From Arenibacter certesii DSM 19833 (lineage in GTDB: Bacteria > Bacteroidota > Bacteroidia > Flavobacteriales > Flavobacteriaceae): 64,000 bases of DNA. Within the stretch, counting starts at the first letter, position 1. Each line of letters starts with the position of its first letter. The position numbers and the translations under genes are program-made. The notes under the pieces are model-generated. The model had not been told where the DNA came from. It did not search any database and saw only the letters and a list, made by a program, of their open reading frames with translations. The stretch lies in the NCBI RefSeq assembly GCF_000429545.1, contig NZ_AUCB01000026.1, positions 1-64,000 of the forward strand, written 5' to 3'. Positions 1-9,741 of the stretch are shown in pieces.

Positions 1-3000
1 GTTAAAACGTTGGAAACGGTCAACTGATTCTCTATAACTACCGTATTGGTCGTTACTTTACAGCCATAGGCATCCCAAACCTCAACAGTATATGAGTTGG
101 GCGCAAGGTTATTAAATACATTGCCGTTCTGTGCTGGGGCACCGTTTAGGCTATAGGTATAAGGGGCAACTCCTCCAGCTGCCGTAGCGGTTAAGCTTAC
201 CCCCGTTCCCGGAACATAACAAAGGTCTGTTGTAGCCGACAAGGTAGCCGTAGGCATTGCAGAGGTAACAATGTTAAACGTCTTGGTCTGCACACAGCCA
301 CCTGCATCGGTTACACTAATAGTATAGGTACCTGTTTGGGTAAGACCAGAAAACACATTGCTGGCCTGTGGACCAAGAATATTGGAATTAGGGTCGGTAA
401 GTTGGTATTCATATCCTCCCCAGCCATTGGTAGCGGTAATCGTAACAGATCCATCTGCTGAACAGGTCAATGGGCTCACTGCAAAAGTAAAGTCCATCTC
501 CGTATCGGGCTCACTAATAGTAACCGTAGCCGTATCACTACAATTGGTAGTATCGTCGGTAACTGTAATAGTATAATCACCGGCAACAAGACCAGTTAAG
601 TTAATTGTATTTGAAGACTGAGCACTAACTGCTGTAGCCCCGTTAATAGAGTAACTATAAGTAGTACTAAAATCACTTACAAAAAAGTCGACTGCACCGT
701 CGGCATTTCCTAAACAAGTTATGTTGCTGACTAAGCTACCCGAAACCAGAATGGGGTCTATTGGAGTTATAGTATAAGTTTCATCATAAGAACATCCTTT
801 ACTATCTGTCACCCTGAAGGTATAGGTATCTGGGGCCAAGTTGTTAAAAGTGGCCATTTTACCAGTAGTAGTAGTTGCAGCAATAGTAACTGGAGCAATG
901 ATCTCTATGTTTAATGGATCAGACCCATTTACAGCGGTTACTGTTACATTGGATGTTTGGGTAGGACAATTGGGTGCTGTAGACGAAAAAGTTAAATCGG
1001 TAGGTTCATCTAACGCGGACAATACTATAGTATTCGTAACAAAAGTACAAAGTGTTGCATCCCTAATACTAATACTATAACTACCGCTAGTTAGATTAGA
1101 GAAAGTTTCTGCTCCTGGACCAGAGACAAAATTTACACCATCTATACTATAGGAGTAGGGCGCAGTACCACCAGTAACATTCTGTGCTTCAATAATCCCG
1201 TCCTGTAGACAGGTATAATCCTGCACTAAAACAGCGTCACCAGAAACAGCGTCTATTGGTCCTCCAATAGTAATAGTTTCTATAAATTCGCAACTGTCAT
1301 TGCCTTTCGTTTGAGTAAGGGTTACCGTATAATCACCCTGTGGTAAATTTGTAAAAGTACCTGAGGAGTTATTAAATATACTGCCATCAGGATAAGCAAG
1401 GGAATAGTCAACCTTATAGCCACCCGTTGTGCCCATGTTAAAGGTAATTGATCCATCTTCGGCACCAAAACAACTCTCGTCTATAACCGAGGTAGTGTAT
1501 TCCACCGCAGGAACCAAATCAATGTTAACAGTATTGGAAAATACGTAACAATTGTTCCTATCTACCACCAAAAAGGTATAATCACCTGGATCAAGGACAT
1601 CAAATATTACGCTGGTTTGAAATTTACTTGGAGGTATTGAGGTTACATTTGGATAGGAGATAATAGAGTTTCCGTTATCATCAACATAGGACCAAATTGC
1701 ATATGAATGAGGTGTCCTACCACCATTAGAGTCCATTTGAATATTTCCCTCTCTACAAGTAATATGTTGAGATACCCGTGCAGTTAAAGTTAAATCTGCT
1801 TCATTAAGTACAATAACTTTTTCTTCTTTATAACAGCCATCATCGGTACGAACACTAACAATGTAATTTCCTGCATTTAAATTAGAAAAAGTGAAATTAT
1901 TATTCGGTTGGGCTGTCTCATTGTCCAAAAAAGTTCCGTTGCCACCATTACTACCATCATCAATTCTAATTACATATTCATAATTTCCTTCAACATTCAA
2001 TGCCTGAATGTTTATACTTCCAAGAGTGCCACATGTCGTTCCTGTTGCTATGGTATTAAGTTGAAAATCTCGATCTCTAATTCCGATTTCGGGGGTAGTG
2101 AATTCACAGGATCCATCAATTGGCTCCCCTGTATTGGTATCAAGTTGACTAACTCCAATTCTATAAGCACCATTTGTATTGATTTCAAAACTTGGTCCAT
2201 TATTAGCACTGTAAGGCACTATAATGGTGTTATTAGCTATATCATATAATTGATATCCGTATCCTAAACCTAAATTGGTAATTGTAATATTCCCTGGTGT
2301 GGTACAGATAATATCATTTGAGGTGTATTGAATATCCAGGTTATTTTGGAATACATTGAAGTAAAAACGACTAAAACATCCTCCTTGATAATTAACAACA
2401 AGTCGGTATTTACCCTCTTGGTTTGCCATAAAATTTCCACCAGTTGACACTTGGTTCCAGGTACAGGTAGCATTTTTATTACCACAATCGTCTCCTGAAT
2501 CTGTACAACTGCCTTCCACCAATTTTTCCCAAACCATACTCTGGGCATCGGCTATGTTAACTTCAATTAATTGTGTGTCATTTACCCCACAAAGGAATAT
2601 TTTAGGCAAGGGACTTCCATCTACCGAACAACTGACAATTTCCCCCTGAATATCATTTGTAGGATCTGCATCATTATTACTATTATTAAAGAAGTCTACA
2701 ATAGGATTGGTTTGGGTAGTCCCAAAACGTTCAACGGTCAATATTTCCTTAAAACCTTTACAGGGATCGGCCACAATTTTATCTACGATATAGGTACCTA
2801 TATCACGTACAATAAAAGTGCTAGGGTCATTATCAGGATCTCCATCTGTTATTAAGGTGTCGGACGCATCTAACTCCCCATTTCCATTTTCATCCTTATA
2901 CCATTTATAATCGTCAAAACCGTTACCGGCATCCAGAATTACCTGTTCTCCACAAAGTTGTACCGTCCTTTTAAAATTACAATCGTCTAAATTATCCAAT

Positions 3001-4640
3001 AAAAAATTGGTGGCACCAGGAGAGGCAAACCCACAACCATCAAAATCATGGGCAGAAGGATCATCGGTAATAACGTTACTATTAAGTCTTCCTTGGTAGG
3101 TAGAATAGGCCAAGTTTTGGATTATATTAGAACAGGCATCTATAAAATCAAAGCAGTTTTCTGCTACAGTTACCCGCATACGAATACTGCTAGATGAACG
3201 TCCTTTAACCCCTAATTCATTTGGAATGTTAAAGACTATAGTCCTTGTAGGTGCATCAAAAGTATAAGTCACCCCTGCTGGTAAGCTAAGGTTAGTCTCA
3301 TTTAAAGTAACATTTATTGGAAGTATGTCTTTTATGGTAAAATTCTCTGCATCATCATTTCCAACATTCTGGAATTCTAATACATAATCTAACGTTTGTC
3401 CTAAATTTACCCCTGCACCCGTAATATCATTACCCGCAATATCTTCTACTGTCTTTTTTAGATTGATAATAGGTTCAATTATCTCTACATCAAAAGAGGT
3501 AAAGAAAATATCATACTTATCTTGGGAAGAACTAGCCTTTAGAACGGCTCCTGTTTCATTATTAGGGATAACCCCATTAAATTCGTTCGAGATTCTGAAT
3601 AAATCTACGTCCCAACCCAACGTATTTATAGAATTAGGATTCCTGGAGGTAACGATGGCATCTGATATGGTAATATTACTATTAAAAAAGTTATTAGTAG
3701 GATTTACGGTATTTCCTAAAGGCGTAAAGACAGCACTACTGTTCGCTTTAATGGAAAGTCCGTCCCCCCCAATTCTATTATCGCCTTCAAGTGCCGCTAC
3801 ACCTAGTTGGGCATTAACTGGAAAAGGAGCTGGTAACGTAGTAAATCCGTTAAAGGGAATATCTATGGTCTCTCCAGATTTTATACCTGCATACCCATCA
3901 AAGGTGGTGATGAATTTTCCAGGTAGGCCTGGATTCTCAAAGACCACTACCATTTTCCAACCTCCAGAAACACCTCCAGAGACATTATCTCCAGAACTTG
4001 CCCTAATGTTAGCTGCAAAATATTCCCCATTAGGGTCGGCCATTCCACTTACAATAGAGGTAACATCCTTATAACAGGCATAAGGGCTATAAGACCCAAA
4101 ATCGGAATCCCCTTGCCCATCAAATAATATTTCATCTGCTGTTAAATCTTGATACGTACCACCTGGAGTTTTAAATTTTATTTGATTAAAACCACTTCTA
4201 TTATTTTCTTTAAATACAGCCGACCAATAGAGTCCCGCATAACGGACCTTGGCGCAACTTATATCTGGTACCGTAAGGGTGGCGCTACTACTACTAAATG
4301 TAGATGGATCCCCATCTACATCTATATATTGCATATTTAGATTGTCATTATACTCCGATGAATTTCCAGTATCATTATAGGGTTCATTTGGGGAAACAGG
4401 TGAAGAAACCCAAACATTCTCCCATTTATCACATTTCCCTTTTTTCCATTTAACGCAACGTCTTTCCCAATATCCATTTCCTTGCCTATTGACAATATTA
4501 TTGGCGATAAAGGTGATATCACCACGTAGTTCATCTGCATATCGAACTTCAAAATCGTTCTTCACCTGAGAGACCGCACTAAAGGCACCCAATAGTAAAA
4601 AACAAGTTAAAAACAGATACTTGAAGGATATTGGCTTCAT
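1..4640 (-). CDS. Giant SprB-repeat / DUF11-type surface adhesin, partial (3' end beyond window)
   Basis: A minus-strand reading frame stays open from an ATG at 4640 to the left edge: 1546 codons (positions 3-4640) with no stop. Residues 1 to about 24 form a signal peptide. The N-terminal ~390 residues look like a surface domain. A DUF11-like module follows at about 390-510 (ion of the type [17 protein letters not shown]), then a cysteine-containing region, and from about residue 780 at least seven SprB-type repeats with the pattern GG..PY.YS..G, F.NL..G.Y...V.D..GC. In Flavobacterium, SprB is a mobile cell-surface adhesin exported by T9SS and used for gliding. Proteins of this build usually end in a type B sorting domain, which would lie outside the window. 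It lies 450 bp downstream of a PorP/SprF-family gene, the class of protein needed to export SprB. The family call is firm. A motility role is inference. Confidence 0.85.
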   Translation of the reverse strand, partial: MKPISFKYLFLTCFLLLGAFSAVSQVKNDFEVRYADELRGDITFIANNIVNRQGNGYWERRCVKWKKGKCDKWENVWVSSPVSPNEPYNDTGNSSEYNDNLNMQYIDVDGDPSTFSSSSATLTVPDISCAKVRYAGLYWSAVFKENNRSGFNQIKFKTPGGTYQDLTADEILFDGQGDSDFGSYSPYACYKDVTSIVSGMADPNGEYFAANIRASSGDNVSGGVSGGWKMVVVFENPGLPGKFITTFDGYAGIKSGETIDIPFNGFTTLPAPFPVNAQLGVAALEGDNRIGGDGLSIKANSSAVFTPLGNTVNPTNNFFNSNITISDAIVTSRNPNSINTLGWDVDLFRISNEFNGVIPNNETGAVLKASSSQDKYDIFFTSFDVEIIEPIINLKKTVEDIAGNDITGAGVNLGQTLDYVLEFQNVGNDDAENFTIKDILPINVTLNETNLSLPAGVTYTFDAPTRTIVFNIPNELGVKGRSSSSIRMRVTVAENCFDFIDACSNIIQNLAYSTYQGRLNSNVITDDPSAHDFDGCGFASPGATNFLLDNLDDCNFKRTVQLCGEQVILDAGNGFDDYKWYKDENGNGELDASDTLITDGDPDNDPSTFIVRDIGTYIVDKIVADPCKGFKEILTVERFGTTQTNPIVDFFNNSNNDADPTNDIQGEIVSCSVDGSPLPKIFLCGVNDTQLIEVNIADAQSMVWEKLVEGSCTDSGDDCGNKNATCTWNQVSTGGNFMANQEGKYRLVVNYQGGCFSRFYFNVFQNNLDIQYTSNDIICTTPGNITITNLGLGYGYQLYDIANNTIIVPYSANNGPSFEINTNGAYRIGVSQLDTNTGEPIDGSCEFTTPEIGIRDRDFQLNTIATGTTCGTLGSINIQALNVEGNYEYVIRIDDGSNGGNGTFLDNETAQPNNNFTFSNLNAGNYIVSVRTDDGCYKEEKVIVLNEADLTLTARVSQHITCREGNIQMDSNGGRTPHSYAIWSYVDDNGNSIISYPNVTSIPPSKFQTSVIFDVLDPGDYTFLVVDRNNCYVFSNTVNIDLVPAVEYTTSVIDESCFGAEDGSITFNMGTTGGYKVDYSLAYPDGSIFNNSSGTFTNLPQGDYTVTLTQTKGNDSCEFIETITIGGPIDAVSGDAVLVQDYTCLQDGIIEAQNVTGGTAPYSYSIDGVNFVSGPGAETFSNLTSGSYSISIRDATLCTFVTNTIVLSALDEPTDLTFSSTAPNCPTQTSNVTVTAVNGSDPLNIEIIAPVTIAATTTTGKMATFNNLAPDTYTFRVTDSKGCSYDETYTITPIDPILVSGSLVSNITCLGNADGAVDFFVSDFSTTYSYSINGATAVSAQSSNTINLTGLVAGDYTITVTDDTTNCSDTATVTISEPDTEMDFTFAVSPLTCSADGSVTITATNGWGGYEYQLTDPNSNILGPQASNVFSGLTQTGTYTISVTDAGGCVQTKTFNIVTSAMPTATLSATTDLCYVPGTGVSLTATAAGGVAPYTYSLNGAPAQNGNVFNNLAPNSYTVEVWDAYGCKVTTNTVVIENQLTVSNVL
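85..2300 (-). repeat. Array of diverged SprB-type protein repeats
   Basis: Within the partial adhesin, about seven consecutive units of roughly 70-90 residues share the pattern cysteine, then a short acidic/aliphatic strand, GG..PY.YS..G, F.NL..G.Y.I.V.D, then GC. Clear units lie near 85-285, 290-500, 530-740, 780-985, 1030-1240, 1270-1490 and 1510-1790. The copies differ strongly in sequence, so this is an old domain array rather than a recent DNA duplication. Confidence 0.75.
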
Positions 4641-5091
4641 TTGAAAATCGATTTTGGTTGAGTATTGGTACTGCACTTGGATTGGTTTATTAGTTTGGGA
4701 AATACGAGTGTTTTTCGTTTGGGAAATTGTACGACAGTCGATTCCCATTACATTCTTATTCAAAACAAATATTGATCTTAATAGGGAGGCGATAAAGTTA
4801 TTGTTGTAGAGTCGGGTAATTCTGTTGTGAAACCCATAGAACACATGGTATGGATTTATCTCCAATACCGCCTTAGAATTAAAGTGATGTTAAAATATGT
4901 AAATGGAGAGAATAACACCTTCCTTTAAAGAGGTGCTTTTACCCGATTATACTCCCTGATTACGGATTTTACTTAATAGAAAACAGGGTATACAGGCCAT
5001 ATCGGACAGGAGCTAGAGACAAGGAATTAGCCTACCTCAAAAAAACAATCGGTTTATAAAAAACCTTGGTAGTTAGTTGCATTAATCCCCT
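4641..5091. other. Intergenic region upstream of giant adhesin
   Basis: This 451-bp gap contains no credible reading frame. It holds an 11-bp direct repeat GTTTGGGAAAT at 4693-4703 and 4717-4727, placed 53-87 bp before the adhesin start. The remainder is AT-rich with no clear terminator or exact TAnnTTTG box. The gap length suggests the adhesin can be transcribed separately from the PorP/SprF gene. Confidence 0.5.
4693..4727 (-). promoter_or_regulatory. 11-bp direct repeat, possible operator
   Basis: GTTTGGGAAAT occurs at 4693-4703 and again at 4717-4727, a 24-bp period, directly upstream of the adhesin start. Paired direct repeats at a fixed period are typical of sites for tandem-binding response regulators such as LytTR proteins. 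No regulator is identified here and chance is not excluded. Confidence 0.3.
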
Positions 5092-7179
5092 TTAGGTAAT
5101 CTGGTTAGGGGCCACCTTCATAATCCAAATCTTATCATTATAGGAGTTATTTATTTTAGAATAATATGATACTAATGCATTATTCCATGAATCATATTTC
5201 TTTAGATAAACATACCGATAATTATTTTTAGGATTTATGAAATAGCCAGCACTATATCCCTGCGCATTTAATAATTTCACAAAGCTGTTAGCATTGTGGG
5301 CATTGGCGAAAACATTAGCGATAATATAATAGTCATTGCTTCCCCGCTTTTTATATTCCTTGGGAGTACTAGTGGCTGTAGCCTCACCACCAACATTATC
5401 CTTGACCACAACGTTTTTTTGTAGTTTGTCTACTTCATATTGGGAAGATGTTCCTTTAAGCTTGTTTACATTATTTACATAAGCTTTATCGTTATCACTC
5501 TGGTTATCTACATTCATGATCCACAAATCCTCCTGATAAGATCCGTTAAACTTAGTCTTATGGGCTGCAAGGGCTTCTTGCCAAGTGTCATATCTTTCTA
5601 GATACACATACTTTAATCCGTTCCTATTATTCTTAAAATGGTCTGCTTTAATGCCCTCATCAGCAAGTTTATCTATAAACTGATTCATATAACGATCCCC
5701 TTTGTAAACATTTGCTACCACGTAATAACCCTTATCAACACCTTCTAAATTTGTGAACTTTTTACTTTTAATATTCTGCCGCTTAGCCATCTCTGTAAAC
5801 TGGTCTTTTACAACAGCATTATTTTCAGTATTTTTATTTAAACGATTATTGTTTGCAACCTTCCCGTTAGCATCCTTAGATTGCAACGCTTCTTTTATCC
5901 CAATTGGTTTATTCGTATTTTTCTTATTATTAGCTTGTAGCGCCAAAGCCCCCTGTACATTATTGGGCAGGTACATATTTTTAGCTTTTTCTTCAATATC
6001 GGGACGTTTTCCTTGGGTCTCGTTACGTACCATTTTCATGACCATATCAAACCTACGCTCCAAATCCCTCTGACGATTGGCTTCCAAAGAGTCTTGCCTG
6101 AACATTAGTTCTGCCAAAATCTCATTATTCTCTGCAAGGGACTTTCTAAGTTCTTCCAATTCGTCCTTTTGTTTTATAAGATTATCTTCCGTTTCCACTT
6201 CTTTTTCTACCAGCTGCTCATAGTCCTCTTGTAGCATTACCCTATCTTCCGTAAGAGTTGGAGTTATAGAATAGGCAAAGGAGATTTCGTGGGTTAGTCC
6301 AAAATTATCAAAATTGTTAGACAAACCCTTTTCCATAGTATAACCTAAGGAAAGTCGCTCGTTTAAATTAAATCCAATTCCTGCTGAAGCACCATAAAAA
6401 TCATCATAGCCGGCCTGTATCCATCCAAGTTTTGGTAGGTCTACTATTAAGCTTCCCCCAAGTACCACTTCCTCCTCGCCCACTTTCCTAACTCGGGCCA
6501 AAGGCATTAAACGTCCATTCTCGAAAATTCCTTTTTCATTTTCAAACTCGTGGGTATATTGTAGATGACTAGAAAAAGTCTTGTCTTGAAATTCACTTAC
6601 AGATTTACTTGTTTTCAGATTATAGTCGAACAGATTTTCTGCGAAAACACCCACATCGAACTTACCAAAAGAAATATTAAATCCAGGTTGAAAAGATAAT
6701 AGATTTGACTCTTGCAAGCCATTCAACGATGGATCATTGGGATCTAAGGCAGACGCCCTATTCCTATCAAAACCACTATTGTAATATGCTAAGTTAGCCC
6801 CAAAAGTAAAGTTGCTTTTATCACTTAGTTTGACCCCATAGGCATAATTTGCCATCACCCCATAATTGGTAATCAAGCCTTCTCTTTGGGTGTATAGACT
6901 TAATCCTACCCCATTACGATCACTTACCCTTCCACTGTAACTCAAAAAATAATCTTGGTTATTATCATCAAATGATACCGATTGGTTTCTGTGTAATAGG
7001 TTTATATAGGATTTATTTTCCCTTACCGTAGAGAAGGTTGGGTTAATTAGAAACCTATTAAACTTTAAAAGATTCTGCGAAGGAACATCATAAGATATAA
7101 ACGGACTATCATCTTGCGCGCTTAGAGAGGAAAACGCCAATATGAAAAATAGGATATATAAAAAGTTTTTCTTGTACAT
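5092..7179 (-). CDS. PorP/SprF-family T9SS membrane protein with coiled coil and two SPOR-like repeats
   Basis: This 695-residue protein has a signal peptide at 1-21 ending in SLSAQ. A PorP/SprF-type outer-membrane beta-barrel domain spans about 25-305 (NRFLINPTF near the start, repeated glycine/aromatic strands). A charged coiled coil spans about 315-400 (LVEKEVETEDNLIKQKDELE), followed by an Asn/Lys-rich linker. Two homologous modules sit at about 484-557 and 616-690. Each begins YY(V/I)(V/I)ANV, then has YVYL(E/K)(R/K)YD(T/S)W..AL, and ends (L/I)WIM.V, resembling SPOR domains that bind peptidoglycan glycan strands. PorP/SprF proteins work with T9SS cargo of type B. Typical PorP/SprF proteins are about 300-350 residues, so the C-terminal half is an addition. 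It starts 6 bp after the upstream Ig-module gene and is surely co-transcribed with it. Confidence 0.85.
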   Translation of the reverse strand: MYKKNFLYILFFILAFSSLSAQDDSPFISYDVPSQNLLKFNRFLINPTFSTVRENKSYINLLHRNQSVSFDDNNQDYFLSYSGRVSDRNGVGLSLYTQREGLITNYGVMANYAYGVKLSDKSNFTFGANLAYYNSGFDRNRASALDPNDPSLNGLQESNLLSFQPGFNISFGKFDVGVFAENLFDYNLKTSKSVSEFQDKTFSSHLQYTHEFENEKGIFENGRLMPLARVRKVGEEEVVLGGSLIVDLPKLGWIQAGYDDFYGASAGIGFNLNERLSLGYTMEKGLSNNFDNFGLTHEISFAYSITPTLTEDRVMLQEDYEQLVEKEVETEDNLIKQKDELEELRKSLAENNEILAELMFRQDSLEANRQRDLERRFDMVMKMVRNETQGKRPDIEEKAKNMYLPNNVQGALALQANNKKNTNKPIGIKEALQSKDANGKVANNNRLNKNTENNAVVKDQFTEMAKRQNIKSKKFTNLEGVDKGYYVVANVYKGDRYMNQFIDKLADEGIKADHFKNNRNGLKYVYLERYDTWQEALAAHKTKFNGSYQEDLWIMNVDNQSDNDKAYVNNVNKLKGTSSQYEVDKLQKNVVVKDNVGGEATATSTPKEYKKRGSNDYYIIANVFANAHNANSFVKLLNAQGYSAGYFINPKNNYRYVYLKKYDSWNNALVSYYSKINNSYNDKIWIMKVAPNQIT

Positions 7180-7185
7180 AGTGCG

Positions 7186-9453
7186 TTAACGTATTACTGT
7201 TATAGTTCCTTTCTTTAAAGTTTGTTTTGCATTTTTTATGGTATAATAGAATACCATATTTTGTTTAGGAAACTTCATGTTAGCCTCTGGCCAATTGTTC
7301 TGGTACTGAAATTGGTTAAGAACCTCTTCCCCTTTTTGATTATAGATAATTACATTTATCTCGGGATCCTTGGTATAGGTATTGGGTAGCACCCATTGGT
7401 CATTGTATCCATCACCGTTGGCAGTGACCACATTGGGCACTCCAAAAATATCTTGATAGGAAACAACAAACGTTTTCATTACTTGGCAGTCGTTTACTGA
7501 TGCAATCAACATATAGGTTCCTTCCATAGTTAACGTAATGGTAGCGGTGTCTCCCAACAATACATTATTTTCAGTAAACCATTGGTAGCTATTTGCTCCA
7601 TTGGCAGAAATTTCCTTACTGCTCCCTTCTGGGAATACAATTTCCTTAGCTGCAGGGTTGATTGTAACTAAAGAATCATCAAAAGGTGCAACAATCACTT
7701 GGTTAGACATAAGAGCACAACCATTTTTTTCCATCGTTAATTGATAGGTTCCTGCTTCGGTTACCGTTAACTCCTCTGTTGCAGTTGGCAAAATTATCCC
7801 ATCTTTAAACCATTGGAAAGTTTCCCCACTTAAATTGGTTTCTGTACTAATAATTGCAGTATCTCCAGAACTACATATAAATGGAATGGTACTCGTTATG
7901 GTTAAACTCTCATTGGTCAGCAACTGTAAGCTAAGGTCATTGGAAATAGAATTAAAACTACCTAAGGTAGCGTTTAAGGCATAACTGCCATTTTCACCTG
8001 TATTGATTAAACTTATGGTTTTGGAAGTGGCCCCGATCACATTAATTCCATTTTTGATCCATTGATAATTAAATGAGGATTGTAAATCTGAAGTAACCTC
8101 CATTTTAGACCCATCGGACAATACCGCATCTATACGTGCTATTTCTAAGGCTACACTAGTATTAAAACAATTGATATATTCTGTTGCATAGTCTATTTTA
8201 AATTCAAAGGTATTGGGATGTACCACTGTTGTAGTTTCTATTGCTTTGGTTGATGTTGCACAGCTACCTCCACTTAAGGAAACTTCTGCGTAATAAACAC
8301 CCACCGAATTAGCAACTAGGGAGCTTTCCGTTTCTCCACTTAAAGCTACATTGTCCTTGTACCATTGATAAGTTACTGGGGATGCATCTGATGAGGCATT
8401 TAACGTGATGGCATTCCCGGGAAGCATTACCATATTAGCCGGATTATCCCTACTCACTGTAAATATTCCATCTTGGGTAATGGAAACCGGATCGGAAGTT
8501 TCAGTACATATGCCGTTACCTTGCACCTTTACTGAATAATCTCCAGGGAATGATACGTCATTGGTATCAATGGAAAAAGTATAGGCGCCCTGTGAACTTG
8601 GTTGAATTACATTTCCATTTTTGTACCACGTATAGTACAGATCGGGATAGTTCATGTTGGCTTCCAATGGCGCTACTGTCTCGCCAGTACACAACGCTGC
8701 TTTTATAGGGGGATTTATATTGAGGCCAACACTAGATCCCACTTGGACTTCTATTGATAAAGATTGGGTATTGGAAGATCCCGAACAGGTATTACCATAA
8801 TCTAGCTCCACTACATAATATCCTGCTTCGGTTACTTCAATAGAAGAACCGTATCCAGAGCTGGTATAAGGGGAGGTATTCCTATACCAATTATACCGAT
8901 AGGTTTCGGCATTGGGAACATTGTAAACCTCCAAGGTAGTGGACCCACCATCACACAGTTCCACTTTCATAGCGGGAGTAGGAGCAGTATCGCCCATTTC
9001 CCTAATTTTAAGGGTAGTATTAAAATCAATATAATACATTTCGAAGGACTCTGATTGTGGACTAGTCTTTGCGGGTTTAGTGCTTCTAACTCTAAAACGA
9101 TAGGCATCTCCCCTAGTATTACTCGGAAGCGCAAACTTGAAATCGAAATCGAAACTTGTATTTTTATCCGAAACACGTGAAAGTTCTGTGGCGTTAGTAA
9201 ACAAGCCGTTCGCATCGGAAAGTTCTAAGATAAATTCATTATCCGCCGCAACTGTGGGCAACCAGGTAAAATTTACATAATACTCATTAAAACTAGCCGA
9301 ACCACATGCTGCTGTCCAAACCGAATTCCCCGGTAAATTAGGATTATCGGCAGGAGTAGGTTTGTTTAAAGTCTGTGCACCAATAGTGGTCATTCCCAGA
9401 GCAACAAAGCTAAGAATAGAGAACACTAATTTAATTAAGAAGTTCGGTTTCAT
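7186..9453 (-). CDS. Secreted Ig-module protein with T9SS type B sorting domain
   Basis: This 755-residue protein has a signal peptide at about 1-27 and a fibronectin/Ig-like N-terminal domain (about 45-145). Six Ig/PKD-like modules follow, marked by conserved W(Y/I/F) core positions at W189, W276, W364, W465, W548 and W625 in contexts such as YTWYKNG and FQWFKDG. The last ~88 residues (GVPNVVTANGDGYNDQW onward) are a gliding-motility-type C-terminal domain (type B), which directs export by T9SS and usually depends on a neighbouring PorP/SprF protein. That protein is the next gene, 6 bp downstream. It is predicted to be a surface or matrix protein. No enzymatic domain was recognised and its ligand is unknown. 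Confidence 0.85.
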   Translation of the reverse strand: MKPNFLIKLVFSILSFVALGMTTIGAQTLNKPTPADNPNLPGNSVWTAACGSASFNEYYVNFTWLPTVAADNEFILELSDANGLFTNATELSRVSDKNTSFDFDFKFALPSNTRGDAYRFRVRSTKPAKTSPQSESFEMYYIDFNTTLKIREMGDTAPTPAMKVELCDGGSTTLEVYNVPNAETYRYNWYRNTSPYTSSGYGSSIEVTEAGYYVVELDYGNTCSGSSNTQSLSIEVQVGSSVGLNINPPIKAALCTGETVAPLEANMNYPDLYYTWYKNGNVIQPSSQGAYTFSIDTNDVSFPGDYSVKVQGNGICTETSDPVSITQDGIFTVSRDNPANMVMLPGNAITLNASSDASPVTYQWYKDNVALSGETESSLVANSVGVYYAEVSLSGGSCATSTKAIETTTVVHPNTFEFKIDYATEYINCFNTSVALEIARIDAVLSDGSKMEVTSDLQSSFNYQWIKNGINVIGATSKTISLINTGENGSYALNATLGSFNSISNDLSLQLLTNESLTITSTIPFICSSGDTAIISTETNLSGETFQWFKDGIILPTATEELTVTEAGTYQLTMEKNGCALMSNQVIVAPFDDSLVTINPAAKEIVFPEGSSKEISANGANSYQWFTENNVLLGDTATITLTMEGTYMLIASVNDCQVMKTFVVSYQDIFGVPNVVTANGDGYNDQWVLPNTYTKDPEINVIIYNQKGEEVLNQFQYQNNWPEANMKFPKQNMVFYYTIKNAKQTLKKGTITVIR

Positions 9454-9715
9454 ATTTTTTGTAGTTTAGACTACTACCAACAGCTATTTTTTTGCCTTTT
9501 AGGTCCTAATTAGAAAGCTATATTGTTGATAACTAATGGGTAACTTCCCCAAGCCAGGACTTAATTGCCTCATTTTCAAAGAAAGGGGATATCAAATATG
9601 ACGTTTTGTTGAAATTTTTAGAATTTAAAGTTGTGAGGTTCTATAAAAGCGTTGTGAAACACACTTTCTTGTATGGTAGGTGCTTTTTATAGGTTAGTTT
9701 TAAGCGCAATTTCGT

Positions 9716-9723
9716 TACCTTTG
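9716..9723 (+). promoter_or_regulatory. -7 promoter element for glnS
   Basis: TACCTTTG matches the Bacteroidota -7 consensus TAnnTTTG exactly and lies 18 bp before the glnS ATG, giving a very short leader. No convincing -33 TTTG was seen. Confidence 0.6.
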
Positions 9724-9741
9724 CACCTCAAAATTTAGACT

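Noticed and set aside
3463-4074. 203-codon open frame on the plus strand
   Set aside because: It is antisense to the giant adhesin, whose minus frame shows clear domain structure. The plus frame has no recognisable protein features.
5753-6073. 106-codon plus-strand frame rich in Leu/Phe
   Set aside because: Shadow of the PorP/SprF gene. Its hydrophobic look arises from the complement of Lys/Glu/Asn codons.
9524-9532. Single reverse DnaA-box match upstream of glnS
   Set aside because: One isolated 9-mer is expected by chance in AT-rich DNA. There is no cluster or AT-rich element here.
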